From positions 62,001-126,000 of the forward strand of contig NZ_QLMA01000010.1 in assembly GCF_003259435.1 (NCBI RefSeq): a stretch of DNA of 64,000 nt, written 5' to 3'. Below the pieces are notes generated by a model, which searched no databases, had not been told where the DNA came from, and saw nothing but the letters and a program-made list of their open reading frames with translations. Positions 9,798 through 19,900 of this stretch are shown here, in pieces. The translations under genes and the position numbers were made by a program. Origin of the DNA: Chitinophaga dinghuensis. Its GTDB lineage: Bacteria > Bacteroidota > Bacteroidia > Chitinophagales > Chitinophagaceae. The stretch's first letter is position 1. Every line of letters begins with the position of its first letter.

Positions 9798-10634
9798 CTA
9801 CAGTTTTCCGGTGTAACCATTATAAATCATCTGTACGGCCAGGAATGTGATGACTACGCTAAAGACTAAACGAAGTCCTTTCACATTTGCTTTCACTAGC
9901 AGTCTTGAGCCGCCGAAAGCCCCCAGCAGCACGCCTATTACCACCGGTAAACAGAGACCCGGAGAAATATATCCCCTTTGCAGATAAACCACGGCGCTGG
10001 CAGCAGCTGTTACGCCAATCATGAAATTGCTGGTGGTGGTAGACACTTTAAAAGGAATGCGCATGATATTATCCATGGCCAATACTTTCAATGCGCCACT
10101 GCCAATACCCAGTAATCCGCTCATTACGCCGGCAAACATCATCATGAAATAACCGCCGGGAACATGTCTGACAGTGTAATTCACCGGACCGGCAGGCGTA
10201 GGATAAGAGCTGTTCAGTCGCAGTTTGCGGGCCAGTTCACTCTTATCGTCGTCTGTGCTATGATCTTTTTTGGGTCTGAAAGACATGATGGCAGAGAAGA
10301 TCAGCACACAGCCGAAAATAATAGCCACAACATTGGTGGGCATATACACGGCAATCAAAGCACCAATAACGGCCCCCGTAGTGGTGGCGATTTCCAGGAA
10401 CATTCCTAGTCGGATGTTGGTGATACCTTCCTTTACATAAGCGGAAGCAGAACCAGAAGATGTAGCAATAGCGGCAATAAGAGCGGTACCGATAGCATAA
10501 CGGATATCAGTATGGAAGCCCAGGGTTAATAATGGAATAATGACAACACCGCCCCCAAGGCCGGTAAGCGATCCCAGCATGCCAGCAAGGAAAGCCCCCA
10601 CCAGCAGGATCAGCGTGAATAATAAAATCGTCAT
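9798..10634 (-). CDS. TSUP (TauE/SafE) family anion exporter
   Basis: A 278-residue multi-pass membrane protein of the sulfite/organosulfonate permease superfamily. The N-terminal half has the family motif GMLGSLTGLGGGVVIIPLL and the second half repeats it as GVMSGLLGIGSGALKVLAM, reflecting the internal duplication of this family. Known members export sulfite, sulfoacetate or related anions, but the substrate cannot be read from the sequence. It is the first gene of a two-gene operon with DUF1634, and it diverges from cvfB over a 139-base gap. Confidence 0.9.
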   Translation of the reverse strand: MTILLFTLILLVGAFLAGMLGSLTGLGGGVVIIPLLTLGFHTDIRYAIGTALIAAIATSSGSASAYVKEGITNIRLGMFLEIATTTGAVIGALIAVYMPTNVVAIIFGCVLIFSAIMSFRPKKDHSTDDDKSELARKLRLNSSYPTPAGPVNYTVRHVPGGYFMMMFAGVMSGLLGIGSGALKVLAMDNIMRIPFKVSTTTSNFMIGVTAAASAVVYLQRGYISPGLCLPVVIGVLLGAFGGSRLLVKANVKGLRLVFSVVITFLAVQMIYNGYTGKL

Positions 10635-10678
10635 AAGAATGGTTTGGTTGGTTCTACGGTATTACAGGTATAATAAAA

Positions 10679-10735
10679 CCGGATTTTAATCCGATTGTTA
10701 CAAAAGTAAGTAGAATATGATTCTCGCAATCCGAT
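10679..10735. promoter_or_regulatory. repeated AATCCGAT motif in the TSUP-cvfB divergent gap
   Basis: CGGATT-TT-AATCCG forms a palindrome at about 10680-10693, and AATCCGAT occurs again at 10728-10735. The spacing between two divergent genes suits a regulator-binding site. No regulator can be named. Confidence 0.3.
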
Positions 10736-10773
10736 AATCTATAAGTAACTTGCAGCCTGTTAATTAACGGAAT

Positions 10774-11607
10774 ATGATAATAAAAGTAGGTGAATTCAAC
10801 CTCCTGAGGGTAAATAAGAAAGCAGATTTTGGTGTGTATCTGGAAGGTGTAGATCAGGAAATCCTGCTACCAACGCGGTTTGTACCTGCCGGTACCAAAG
10901 TAGGTGATGAGCTGAAAGTGTTTATTTACCATGATTCTGAAAATCGCCTGATCGCTACTACCCAAAAGCCTTATGGCATCGTGGGAGATATTGTGAACCT
11001 CAAGGCGGTAAGTACCACCAATCAGGGCGCATTCCTTGATTGGGGCCTGATGAAAGATATTTTTGTGCCTGCATCCCAGCAGATTTCCAAAATGGTACCC
11101 GGACAAGAATACCTGGTGAAAATCTATCTGGATGAGATGACAGGAAGAGTGGCTGCTACAGAGCGTATAGAAGGAACCCTCTCCAATGAGCAGATCGAAC
11201 TGAAAGAAAAAGATCCGGTGGATCTGATCATCTATCGTCGTACACAGATTGGATATGTAGTGATTGTCAACAATCAGCATCTGGGAATGCTGCATTTCAG
11301 CGACATATTCCGTACGGTGGATATTGGGGATAAACTGAAAGGATTTGTCCGTCAGGTGAAGGGCGACAAGATAGATGTGGCCCTCGGTCAGCCAGGCTAC
11401 AAGCGTGTAGAAGATGAAGGAGAGAAGATAATGCGCCTCTTACAGGAAAATAACGGTTATCTGCCTTACCATGACAAGTCCACACCCGAAGAAATCCAGG
11501 AATTTTTCGGCATGAGCAAGAAGACTTTCAAGATGACTACCGGTAATCTGTATAAACAAAAGAAGATAATATTCACACAAACAGGGATTAAAGCAGTAGA
11601 AGAATAA
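10774..11607 (+). CDS. S1-like RNA-binding protein, CvfB/YitL family
   Basis: A 277-residue protein with the architecture of CvfB: tandem S1/OB-like RNA-binding domains (one includes GAFLDWGLMKDIFVPASQQ, another LGMLHFSDIFRTVDIGDKL) followed by a C-terminal winged-helix of about 60 residues (STPEEIQEFFGMSKKTFKMT). In Staphylococcus this family affects virulence-gene expression through RNA binding; in Bacteroidota its role is unknown. It has its own promoter region, and the next gene is 78 bases downstream behind a separate promoter. Confidence 0.88.
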   Translation: MIIKVGEFNLLRVNKKADFGVYLEGVDQEILLPTRFVPAGTKVGDELKVFIYHDSENRLIATTQKPYGIVGDIVNLKAVSTTNQGAFLDWGLMKDIFVPASQQISKMVPGQEYLVKIYLDEMTGRVAATERIEGTLSNEQIELKEKDPVDLIIYRRTQIGYVVIVNNQHLGMLHFSDIFRTVDIGDKLKGFVRQVKGDKIDVALGQPGYKRVEDEGEKIMRLLQENNGYLPYHDKSTPEEIQEFFGMSKKTFKMTTGNLYKQKKIIFTQTGIKAVEE

Positions 11608-11625
11608 AAAAAATTAGCGCATGAG

Positions 11626-11657
11626 TTTGCATTCATAACACAATAGTGTTATCTTTA
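11626..11657 (+). promoter_or_regulatory. Bacteroidota-type promoter with a palindrome between its two boxes
   Basis: TTTG (11626-11629) and TATCTTTA (11650-11657) are separated by 20 bases, close to the TTTG-N19-21-TAnnTTTG consensus. A perfect TAACAC-AATA-GTGTTA inverted repeat (11636-11651) sits between the boxes, where a bound repressor would block RNA polymerase. It serves the small membrane protein at 11685. Confidence 0.6.
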
Positions 11658-11684
11658 AATTATTACTATCCTAACCATCACTTT

Positions 11685-11900
11685 ATGAAAAAACTAGCAA
11701 TCATTGCCGCAGCCCTCGGCATTCTCATTGCGTTGAGCGCATTTATTGCGGGATCAAACTCATTAGTTGATATTAAAACCTTCTTCCGGCTGGGACTGGG
11801 AGGTATTGCGCTGATGTTGTTCTCCAGCGTCTATTTTCTTATTTCTTCTTTCCTTACTTCCAAGTTTCTTATCCGTCAGCGCCTGCTTGAAGTCGAGTAA
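11685..11900 (+). CDS. small two-helix membrane protein
   Basis: A 71-residue protein made of two hydrophobic helices (AIIAAALGILIALSAFIAG and LGLGGIALMLFSSVYFLISS) joined by a short polar linker, with a basic N-terminus MKK. I chose ATG 11685 because it gives a normal membrane start and lies 28 bases after the promoter's -7 box. I do not recognise a family. Its last 138 bases overlap, tail to tail, the 3' end of the XRE regulator gene on the opposite strand, so the two transcripts are antisense to each other over that stretch. Confidence 0.6.
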   Translation: MKKLAIIAAALGILIALSAFIAGSNSLVDIKTFFRLGLGGIALMLFSSVYFLISSFLTSKFLIRQRLLEVE

Positions 11901-12134
11901 CTCTTCAGGGGAGGGAACAGGGTCCATTAGTTCGCCTGGTTTTATTTTCAGTGCGTCTGCGATAGACCAAATTAAGTCAAACCCTGGCTTACGGATAGCA
12001 TACAGAATTTTATTAATATAAGCATCTGCAACCTCTGCTTCAAAAGCGACATGCTTTTGAAGCAGGTTTTGTTCCCGCATTTTTTTATCCAAATTACAGA
12101 GAAAATGATAGAGTCTTTCTTCGTGATTTATCAT
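11763..12134 (-). CDS. XRE-type helix-turn-helix regulator with polar tail
   Basis: A 123-residue protein. Residues about 8-70 form an HTH_3-like domain (HVAFEAEVADAYINKILYA then IRKPGFDLIWSIADALKIKP), related to the second regulator at 12548 (shared VAFEA pattern and helix spacing). The last 50 residues are Lys/Gln/Glu rich and look disordered. The gene for that tail is the part that overlaps the small membrane protein on the other strand, so the tail may be an extension created by loss of an earlier stop. It diverges from the gene at 12233 across repeated operator-like boxes and probably controls itself. Confidence 0.75.
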   Translation of the reverse strand: MINHEERLYHFLCNLDKKMREQNLLQKHVAFEAEVADAYINKILYAIRKPGFDLIWSIADALKIKPGELMDPVPSPEELLDFKQALTDKKLGSKERRNKKIDAGEQHQRNTSQSQPEEGFNIN

Positions 12135-12153
12135 GCAGGTAAATTACATCGCA

Positions 12154-12220
12154 CTAGTATTAAGCTATTAATACTATAATACTAGCACAATTGTACTATC
12201 TTCATAAAATGCTTATATTC
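12154..12220. promoter_or_regulatory. three TAATACTA boxes and a promoter in a divergent gap
   Basis: TAGTATTA at 12155-12162 is the inverse of two abutting copies of TAATACTA at 12169-12176 and 12177-12184. Directly after, TTG (12191-12193) and TATATTC (12214-12220) are 20 bases apart and can serve the gene at 12233. The boxes lie between the divergent regulator and small gene and are a likely binding site for the XRE regulator. Confidence 0.55.
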
Positions 12221-12232
12221 ACGGAAAAAGGT

Positions 12233-12466
12233 ATGAAAAACGACGAAAAATTAAATGTCATTATTTCAAAATTCTTATCTGAATTAAAGGAATTGGAGCA
12301 AAATGCAGTTTCTATGATCACTATAACACTGACCATTGATGCCGAGTATTTTCCGAAGGCAGGTTTTACGGAGCAACTAGTGGTAGATGGCGAGGTGAGG
12401 CGGATTAACGAACAACAAGGGACCCGACCTTTTTCTTATTACGTAACCTGTTATGAAAAATCATGA
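12233..12466 (+). CDS. small hypothetical protein between two XRE regulators
   Basis: A 77-residue soluble protein beginning MKNDEKLNVIISKF. The first 30 residues look helical (VIISKFLSELKELEQNA) and the rest is beta-like (ITITLTIDAEYF, EQLVVDGEVRRI). Upstream in-frame starts at 12191 and 12209 lie inside the promoter, so I take ATG 12233, which follows GGAAAAAGGT. No family recognised. Its setting, between two opposing XRE-type regulators, resembles small regulated modules such as toxin-antitoxin or orphan regulator pairs, but nothing in the sequence shows a toxin. Confidence 0.5.
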   Translation: MKNDEKLNVIISKFLSELKELEQNAVSMITITLTIDAEYFPKAGFTEQLVVDGEVRRINEQQGTRPFSYYVTCYEKS

Positions 12467-12547
12467 TATCATCTATCCCGGATCAAAATAACCCTCTGAT
12501 GAATCAGTATAGAAAATTGATTATCAACCCTATAGTTAACACCGAAA

Positions 12548-12778
12548 CTATAATTCAATTCCCTCTAACAGCACATTTACTTCAACATCTAACGCTTTTG
12601 CCAGAATGAGTACTGTACTTAAGCTAGGCTCGCTACGCCCATTTTCCAGGCGCGTCATATAGCTTGGCTCCAGGTCTGCTTCAAAAGCAACGTCTACCTG
12701 AGTCAGATTCTTTTCCTTCCTTATCTTTTTAAGGTTGGCTCCGAACTGTTTCGCTATATTTTCATTTCTCTCCGCCAT
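12548..12778 (-). CDS. XRE-family helix-turn-helix regulator
   Basis: A 76-residue single-domain protein matching the compact HTH_3 fold: LKKIRKEKNLTQVDVAFEAD (first two helices), LEPSYMTRLENGRSEPSLST (recognition helix and turn) and LILAKALDVEVNVLL. The LTQ and RLENG motifs are those of phage-repressor-like DNA-binding domains. It is a likely autoregulator: a perfect GTGCGCGCAC palindrome lies 17 bases upstream of its start. It shares the VAFEA helix with the regulator at 11763. Confidence 0.85.
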   Translation of the reverse strand: MAERNENIAKQFGANLKKIRKEKNLTQVDVAFEADLEPSYMTRLENGRSEPSLSTVLILAKALDVEVNVLLEGIEL

Positions 12779-12794
12779 GCCTGAAATATACCCA

Positions 12795-12843
12795 GTGCGC
12801 GCACGGCGACACGAGTAAAGCAGTACTAGTAATTAGGTGCTAG
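12795..12843. promoter_or_regulatory. operator-like sites upstream of the second XRE gene
   Basis: A perfect 10-base palindrome GTGCGCGCAC is at 12795-12804, and TACTAGTA with a nearby GGTGCTAG at about 12824-12843 resembles the CTAGTATTA boxes of the other XRE gene. The rest of the 12779-12951 gap shows nothing else. Confidence 0.4.
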
Positions 12844-12951
12844 ATATGTAAGTAGCTTTAGTTCAGTAAGATCGAAGGGGAATCAGAATGCAAAAAAGAT
12901 TAACACTTTTTTCAATGGGTTACAAAATTGAGTACAAAGATACCAATAAAA

Positions 12952-12977
12952 AAGCAGTCGCACGGTGGCGACTGCTT
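12952..12977 (-). terminator. intrinsic terminator after the PorP gene
   Basis: AAGCAGTCGC (12952-12961) pairs perfectly with GCGACTGCTT (12968-12977). Read on the minus strand the stem is followed by six T (complement of 12948-12953). It ends the adhesin-PorP transcript. Confidence 0.85.
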
Positions 12978-13012
12978 ACCCTGGGTTTTCTAAATAGATA
13001 TATCTTGACTGA

Positions 13013-13936
13013 TTATCTGAACAGATGTACCACCAGGCCTATTTCCAGGGCACCACTGGTGTAATTCTTCAATCCTGCTGTCTGAGTGGTATACATAACC
13101 TGGAAACCGGCAATCGACTTGTAATTTAAACCAGCCCCTACCGTAAAATTCTTGCTCGTATGATACATACCAAAAACATTCAGGTATTTTTGAAGGAAGA
13201 CGACATTCGCTCCGATATCCACCAGGTTATCATAGCCCCGAACTCCTCTGAAACATACCTTAGGCTCTATATATGGCACTGCGTCACTTAATTCAATCTT
13301 ATAAGAAGCCGCCGCATATACCGTAGTCATGTCTACTGTCTTATTCTCATCCTTACGTAAGTAATTCATGATATTAGGAACAGCAGCTTGTAACGTCAGG
13401 TTATGATTCGTATATGCCATACCGTAGTCTACCTCGAAATAATTGTCTCTACGGTTGAACCCTCCGATAGTAGGGTCATTCGTCTCCCCAATGATGGCCG
13501 ATTTATCCAAACGTTCTGCATTAATGCCCAGCGACAAACCAAAATGCAGCATATCTTTTCCGGAAGCATTCAATGGAAGATGATAGGCATAAGTAAGGGC
13601 CACCTTTGTCCGGTTGATCAACCCGGCTTTATCATTGAATACATTCAGGCCGGCTCCTACTCTGTTGCCTACATAATAATCTGCCGTTCCGGCCTTGGTT
13701 ACCGGAGATCCAGGCACATCGCTCCATTGTCCGCGGTAGGATAAGTTGATATGTAATCCGGTATCAATACCGGCAAAAGCCGGATTGGCCAGGTATTGAT
13801 TTTGAAAATATTGACTAGCCAAAGGTTGCAGTGGCGCTGTTCCCTTAGACCAATCCTGTCCATAAGCATTGTACAGTTGGCATACAGTAAATACTATACT
13901 GATGACCACAAATCGGATGAATTGAATATTCCGCAT
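13013..13936 (-). CDS. PorP/SprF-family type IX secretion outer-membrane protein
   Basis: A 307-residue outer-membrane beta-barrel protein with a signal peptide (cleavage near YNAYGQ). Family text is typical: QYFQNQYLANPAFAGIDTG, NLSYRGQWSDVPGSP, DYYVGNRVGAGLNVFNDKAG and a C-terminal barrel strand ending in VHLFR. In Flavobacterium, SprF is needed for secretion and surface attachment of the giant adhesin SprB and is encoded directly after it. Here the gene lies 13 bases after a giant adhesin gene with a matching C-terminal domain, so it is very likely that adhesin's dedicated anchor. Confidence 0.93.
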   Translation of the reverse strand: MRNIQFIRFVVISIVFTVCQLYNAYGQDWSKGTAPLQPLASQYFQNQYLANPAFAGIDTGLHINLSYRGQWSDVPGSPVTKAGTADYYVGNRVGAGLNVFNDKAGLINRTKVALTYAYHLPLNASGKDMLHFGLSLGINAERLDKSAIIGETNDPTIGGFNRRDNYFEVDYGMAYTNHNLTLQAAVPNIMNYLRKDENKTVDMTTVYAAASYKIELSDAVPYIEPKVCFRGVRGYDNLVDIGANVVFLQKYLNVFGMYHTSKNFTVGAGLNYKSIAGFQVMYTTQTAGLKNYTSGALEIGLVVHLFR

Positions 13937-13949
13937 CGGTTAAATAGGT

Positions 13950-16900
13950 TTACTGTTGAAGAATTAAAGTGATAAAGCCTTTCACTACCTGTCCGTTACC
14001 CAGCTCGAGGATGTAGTAATAAGTACCTTCCGCCAGCTGATGTCCGTTCAGTTTACCATCCCATTCATTGGCATAGCCTCTGCGGTTATAGACCATTCTT
14101 CCTGCTCTGTCAAATATTCTCACTTCATTATTTGGATACCTTGAGATATTTTTCACCATCCAGCGATCATTGATACCGTCGCCGTTAGGTGTGATCAGGT
14201 TGGTAGCCTCTACTTGTACTTCGCCGGATACTTCCAGTTTGAAATCTGTAGTTACCGTACAGCCGTTACTGTTAGTAACCGTCACCAGATATGTATTGGA
14301 AGCTTCTGGTTTAAGCGTCAGTGTTGGCGTGTTTTTGCCATCCACGATACCAGGCGCTTCACCCCACTGATAACTTACGCCGCCACTGGCTGTCAGATGC
14401 ACAATACTTCCTGCTGGAACAGGATTGGGTTTATCGCTCACAATCTTCACATCTGGCAGTTCATTTACCAGCAACTGGAAGGTGATCGTTTTCTGGTCCA
14501 CACCGCCATTAGCCGTACCGCCATCATCCCGCACCAGCACTGTAATCGTAGTAGTGCCGCTGATATTTTGTTTCAAAGTGTATCGGATAGCGCCAGTTCC
14601 ATCTTTATTATCGCGGGTAGTCAGGCTTTCGAAGAAATCATTACTACTGGTAGCAATAATGCTGATATTCTGATTCGGCTCTGGTCCGGCACTCAAGCCT
14701 GTCAGCTTGATTTCCTGCGCCTGATGACCATCACAAACTACCTGGTTAGTTACCTGATCGATTGTTGGCGGCTGGTTAATAAACAGCACATTGATGGTGA
14801 AATCCTTTTCGAATGTCAGGCCTCCATGATCGGTAACGCGTATACGAATTTTGTAACTGCTCTTCTGCAAGTAATTAATAGCGGCATTAGAGAACAATTG
14901 ATTGCCGGTCAGTTTAAACTGTGCATCATCCGGACCGCCGGCGAATGCCCAGGTAAAGGTTTCACCCGCATCAGGATCTGTTCCGGTGAAGCTACCGATC
15001 AGGGTTCCTACCGCCGCCTTATCCAGGATCGTGTTCTTATCCAGGGTAATATCCGTAGGCGCCTGATTAGTACTGGTAACATTGATGGTGAAATCTTTGG
15101 TGAAAGAAAGTCCACCCGCATCGGTCACTTTAATCTTAATACTGTAAGTATTCTTCGTCACGTAATTGAATACGGCAGCTGTTTTCAATTGATTACCCAC
15201 AATGGTAAACTGCGCGTCATCTGTACCGCCACCAAAAGAATAGGTGAAGGTTTCGCCAGCATCCGGATCAGTGGCGGTGAGATTACCGACTGTAGTGCCT
15301 ACTATAGATCCTTCAGGAACCGTGTTTTTATCCAGACTAATATCTGTAGGGGCATGGTTCACTTTCGTCACCGTAATCACGAAATCTTTTGTGAAGCTCA
15401 GGCCGCCTGCATCGGTTACTTTAATCTTAATATTATATGTATTCTTCGCACTGTAATTAAACACAGCAGCGGTTTTCAGCTGATTGCCTGAAATGGTAAA
15501 CTGGGCGTCATCTGTGCCTCCACCGAAAGAATAAGTGAAGGTATCGCCGGTATCAGGATCAGTGGCGGTGAGATTGCCAACTGTAGTACCTACAATGGAA
15601 CCTTCAGGCACAGCAGTATTACTCAGACTGATATCTGTTGGCGCATGGTTCACTTTCGTCACTGTTATCACGAAATCTTTCGTGAAGCTCAGTCCGCCCG
15701 CATCAGTTACTTTAATCTTGATATTATAAGTATTCTTCGCGTTGTAGTTAAATACAGCAGCGGTTTTCAGCTGAGTACCTGAAATGGTAAACTGCGCATC
15801 ATCTGTACCGCCTCCGAAAGAGTAAGTGAAGGTATCGCCGGCATCCGGGTCTGTGGCAGAGAGATTGCCAACTGTAGTACCTACAATAGATCCTTCAGGT
15901 ACCGAGGTATTATCCAGGATAACATCTGTAGGCGCATGGTTCACTTTCGTTACTGTTATCACGAAATCTTTCGTGACGCTCAGGCCGCCCGCATCGGTTA
16001 CTTTAATCTTGATATTATAAGTATTCTTCGTTGCGTAGTTAAAAACAGCAGCGGTTTTCAACTGAGTACCTGAGATGGTAAACTGTGCATCATCTGTACC
16101 TCCGCCGAAAGAATAAGTGAAAGTATCTCCGGTATCAGGATCTGTAGCAGAGAGATTGCCCACTGTAGTACCTACGATTGATCCTTCAGGCACCGAGGTA
16201 TTATCCAGGATAACGTCTGTAGGCGCATGATTTACTTTCGTTACTGTAATCACGAAATCTTTGGTAAAGCTCAAACCGCCCGCATCGGTTACTTTAATCT
16301 TGATATTATAGGTATTCTTCGTGTTGTAGTTAAATACAGCAGCGGTTTTCAGCTGAGTTCCTGAAATCGTAAACTGTGCATCATCTGTACCTCCGCCGAA
16401 AGAATAAGTGAAAGTATCGTTGGCATCAGGGTCTGTTGCAGAGAGATTGCCCACTGTAGTACCTACAATGGATTCTTCAGGAACTGCGCTATTATCCAAT
16501 GCGATATCTGTAGGCGCATGGTTTACTTTATTCACCGTAATCACGAAATCTTTCGTGAAGCTCAATCCACCCGCATCGGTTACTTTAATCTTGATATTAT
16601 AAGTATTCTTCGTTGCGTAGTTAAATACAGCGGCAGTTTTCAGCTGATTGCCTGTAATAGTAAATGCGGCATCATCTGCACCTCCATCGAAAGAATAGGT
16701 AAAGGTATCGTTGGCATCAGGATCTGTGGCGGAGAGAGTACCAACAAGCGTATTCACTGGTAGCCCTTCATCCACAGCGTTATTACTGAGGGAAATATTT
16801 GTTGGCGCTTCATTCACATTTGTCACCTGAATGGTGAACACTTTATCAAAAGTCAAACCTCCATTATCTGTTACACGGATTGTTATGGTATAACTATTCT

Positions 16901-19900
16901 TCGTCTCATAGTCAAATACAGTATTGGTTTGCAACTTGTCGCCAGTAATTACAAAATTAGCGGCATCCGCGCCTGGCAGGATGGAATAAGTATTCGGTCC
17001 TGCAGGATCGCTCACATCGGCAGACAGTGTGCCCACAATAGTATTCACAGCCGAGTTTTCCGGAACTGTATTTCCAGTGAGGGTAATATCTACCGGCGCT
17101 ACTTTATTAATAGTAATAGTGAAAGTCTTGGTTACAGATAAACCACCTGCATCAGTAGCTTTCAGGCTAACTGTATAAGAAGGCTGTGTAGCGTAGCTGG
17201 CTGCAACATTCAGGATCAGTTTATTATTAGTGATAATGAATTTATTATCATCCGCACCGCCAGCAAAAGTGAAAGTATGGGTATCATTAATATCCTGATC
17301 CACTGCCGCGATAGTGGCCACTTCTGTACCAGCGGCACTTCTGTCGTTCACGGAAGTACTACTGAGCGTGATATCTGTTGGCGCATCGTTGGCATCGAGT
17401 ATTTGAATGGTGAAATCCTTCTGCAAAGTGTTATTGTTTGCATCGGTCACCTTAATGGTAATCTGATAACTGGATTTAGTTTCATAATCAAATACCACTG
17501 CCGTATTCAGTTCATTTCCGTTGATGCTGAAATTAGCCGCATCCGCTCCTGGCAGGATGGTATAGGTAAATGGCGCTGCACTGTTCAGGGCTACTGTTGA
17601 TAATGTTCCAACGAGTGTATTCTGCGCCAGATTCTCTTTCACCGTATTATTCGATAACAGGATATCTGTAGGCGCCTGGGTAGCTTTTATGATGTTGATC
17701 GTCAGATTTTTTTCAAAGGAAAGTCCGCCGGCATCTGTTACCCTTACATGAATGATATAAGTATTTTTCACACTGTAATCAAACAGTGCATTTGTCTTCA
17801 ATTGATCTCCTACAATATCAAATGCTGCATTATCGGCGCCGGTAGGCAGGCTCCAGGTATGCGTATCATTACGATCCGGATCTACTGATGTCAGGGTGCC
17901 TACTACAGTCCCCAGAGGAGCCGTTTCTACTACCGCATCATTAGAAATGTTCAGGTCTGTAGGTGCTTCGTTTACATCCAGAATAGTGATCGTAAAGCTC
18001 TTGGTATAGGAAGCGCCATAATCATCTGTTGACTTAATGGTAACCTGGTAAGTGGATTTCGTTTCATAATCAAATATCACGTTGGAAAGGAGTTGATTTC
18101 CCACGATGATGAAGTTCGCCGCATCAGGACCACTTAAAGTATAGGTAAAATTATTTCCCGCGTCTATGTCTGTGGTTGTAAGATTGCCTATTACCGTACC
18201 AGTTGGTTTATTTTCCGCTATAGTACTATTGTCTAATGTAATATCAGTAGGCGCATGATTCAGTACTCCATTGACAATTGCCGGACCGCCTTGCGTATTA
18301 GGTCTTCCCACACCGTCAGTAAACTGATTAGCCGGAACAGTTATCGTAACAGGACCAGTAGCGGCAACACTTACAGTAACAGTATATTGTTGATCAGAAA
18401 CTTTAATAATATTGGTAATACTACCGTTCGAAATATTCAGGTTACCGGCGGTTAACTGTGATACTGGTTTGGAAAGATTCACCGTTACATCGAAAGTATT
18501 GACTGCAGTTGCTGGGGCTGTTAATGTAATATCGAAAGGTAGTGGATCGAAAGTCCAGTTGAGCGTATTGGATTGTGCATTGGATACATTAAAAGCATTG
18601 GTCAGTACGCCTGCCTTTAAGTACAGGGAAATGGGACCTGGTCCGGAAGGCGATACCTGGAATGTATATTGTAGTGTGGATGATTGATTAATATTATTGA
18701 TCGTTCCGTTGGAAATTACGAAATCAGCTGCCGTCAGGACCGGAGTCATTGCTGTTGAAAGCGTTGCAGTAATATCAAACGGGCTGTTATAAGAAGGTGG
18801 GCCCGCCAGCGTTACAGTGGGGATGGTATTATCGTAGTTACCCGTAAACGAATATGCTTGTGCTAATGGATTTCCTGCAAGATCATTAAATGAGTTGGCC
18901 AGTACATTTACAGAGAAACTACCAATAGATGAAGGAGTAACAGTTTGCTGATAGTGTGTGGCATCTACCTGTGTAAATGCGGAAGCAGTGGCATTATTCC
19001 AGGTAATTAAACTTGGATTAACAAGGGTTACAGGTTCATTGAAGGTATAAACGAAAGTAAAAGTGGCATTATAAGTAGTAGCCGTAGGTAATGTGAGAAT
19101 AGGCGCTGTATGGTCATATGTAATGACAGCACTTCCTGTAACAGGCCCTACCAGCAGATTACCGCTCATATCCTGTATATTATTACCCGCAGGTATCTGC
19201 AACTGCAGATTACCATCGCCGGTAATACTTCCAAACTCCACTTTATAAGTAGTAGGACTAATCTGCGTAACTGCAGTTACTGTGGCGCCAGTTAGTCCGG
19301 TGGACATAACCGCTGCAAAATCTGAAGTAACCGGGGTTTGTACATTTTCGCTGAAAGTGATCTGAAATGCGCCAGTACTCGCGTTGGTAGGACTGATAGT
19401 CAGTGCCGATACGGTAACTACCACCGGAGGTTTTACATCATAATGATAAGTAATGGAATTAGCGATATTTCCATTGCCGAAGTTATCATAAGCAGCATTA
19501 TCAAGTACGCCAAAAGTGATATCTGTTTCTAGTGCCGTTGGCGTAAAACTCACCTGGTAGGTTGTATGATCGAAGGGAGAGATTTCTACCAATGTGGGCG
19601 TACCATTCGTTCCGCTTAATCCGCCCACCGTCAATCCTGTTACCGGTTTATTAAAGGTCAGTACTGGCTTAAAAAGATTTGCTGCTTTATCCACATTGGG
19701 GGTAATAGTAACAGTAGGCCTTTGTAAATCATAGTTCACTGTTACCGGATTGGAAGCATTACTTGGCACTCCTGTTGTGCCGTTAATGGCATTCGCCTGT
19801 AGCTGCAGGGTGATGGTACCTGCAGCTGGCGTTGCATTGGGAGTGATAGTATAGGTATAGGGACCGCCAACAGCTGTACCAGTAAAGGTAGCCGAGGCGT

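Noticed and set aside
14214..15491. Open frame of 425 codons on the + strand inside the adhesin gene
   Set aside because: It is the antisense shadow of the tandem repeats; it repeats with their 291-base period and has no homology to known proteins.
15069..16814. CRISPR-like regular repeats
   Set aside because: The period is 291 bases and in frame with coding cadherin-like units; there are no spacers and no cas genes.
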